Of a stretch of 64,000 nt of DNA, positions 63,772-64,000 are shown piece after piece. The position numbers were made by a program, and so were the translations under genes. Every line of letters starts with the position of its first letter. Position 1 is the stretch's first letter. The notes under the pieces are model-generated. The model had not been told where the DNA came from. It saw nothing but the letters and a program-made list of their open reading frames with translations, and searched no databases. Source of the stretch: Shewanella algicola (GTDB taxonomy: Bacteria > Pseudomonadota > Gammaproteobacteria > Enterobacterales > Shewanellaceae); contig NZ_BMQI01000020.1 in NCBI RefSeq assembly GCF_014648035.1, positions 17,253 to 81,252 on the forward strand, given 5' to 3'.

Positions 63772-64000
63772 TGTGTCAGGATAGTTGTCGCCTCAGTTTT
63801 TCATAAAAATAAAACAGGGAGCGGTAAGTTTGTTATGAATGAAGCATTATCCAGAAGAGCATAAGCAAGCCGTCATTAGAAAGCTCCTTGAAAGTGGCTT
63901 ATCATTAGGCCAATTCGCAAAGCTAGAAAGTATCAATTTATCTACTTTGTATTCATGGCGAGATAAGTATTTAAAAGTAGGTTCTAGTTTGGCAGAGAGT
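63772..64000 (+). mobile_element. Left end of an insertion sequence (continues past window)
   Basis: The probable left end starts TGTGTCAGGATAGTTGTC, 67 bases before a transposase gene, and directly follows the truncated gene. The right end and target duplication are outside the window, so family and exact border are inferred. Confidence 0.6.
63839..64000 (+). CDS. Transposase N-terminal helix-turn-helix (partial)
   Basis: The first 54 residues of a transposase, open to the window end: MKHYPEEHKQAVIRKLLES, then SLGQFAKLESINLSTLYSW and RDKYL. This is the helix-turn-helix DNA-binding part seen in OrfA-type transposases of IS3 and similar families. An ATG four bases earlier is in another frame and stops early. 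Confidence 0.75.
   Translation, partial: MKHYPEEHKQAVIRKLLESGLSLGQFAKLESINLSTLYSWRDKYLKVGSSLAES

Overview
The window looks like chromosome from a Shewanella-like marine gammaproteobacterium. Evidence: moderate G+C, SecD/SecF, FadI/FadJ, SixA-SmrB-PrmB-AroC, RlmL-Uup, RMF-FabA-LonP and PutP proteins close to enterobacterial and Vibrio homologues, and two Shewanella-style short ATACCA...TGGTAT repeat elements. The species call is an inference from protein character and gene order; no database search was possible.

Layout. 1-2.7 kb: end of secD, then secF, closed by a strong hairpin. 2.7-9.4 kb: a GGDEF-EAL protein with a small partner, DUF3224, DUF2007, rhodanese and siroheme-synthase genes, a MITE-like element, yaeQ and a CBS protein. 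9.4-19 kb: a secreted subtilase, an RND efflux operon that also carries the two halves of a YgaP-like protein (DUF2892 and a periplasmic rhodanese), and fadL. 19-29.3 kb: putP, an ECF sigma factor with a DUF3379 membrane protein, and a six-gene moxR-DUF58-DUF4381-batA-batB/C-batD operon. 29.3-33.1 kb: fadIJ for beta-oxidation, behind FadR-like and PsrA-like operators. 33.3-41.8 kb: a non-core stretch between fadJ and sixA. 42-48.4 kb: the conserved sixA / smrB / prmB-aroC-MFS-NAD kinase-like-yfcL-TrmH block. 48.5-50.9 kb: a rhodanese, a hydrolase, and a tandem array of initiator tRNA-Met genes with decayed copies. 51-60.2 kb: rlmL-grx-uup-DUF3466, rmf, fabA, lonP, an order shared with Vibrio and partly with E. 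coli.

From 60.4 kb to the end is a genomic island: a tRNA-Ser(TGA) followed at once by a tyrosine integrase, hairpin-rich DNA, an orphan gene, a HEPN/Abi_C-like putative defence gene, a degenerate attC-like site, the first codons of a gene cut by an insertion sequence, and the start of that element's transposase.

The most unusual item is the minus-strand cassette at 33.6-38.7 kb. It encodes a large periplasmic-propeller/PAS/GGDEF/EAL sensor, then a secreted-looking protein made almost wholly of twelve 13-residue repeats, then a 38-residue basic peptide whose ribosome-binding site overlaps the repeat gene's stop codon, then a terminator. The 107-nt gap before the repeat gene can fold with a perfect 13-bp helix that buries that gene's ribosome-binding site. 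A repeat-peptide precursor encoded next to, and perhaps sensed by, a c-di-GMP enzyme is my best candidate for an undescribed system; its function is unknown.
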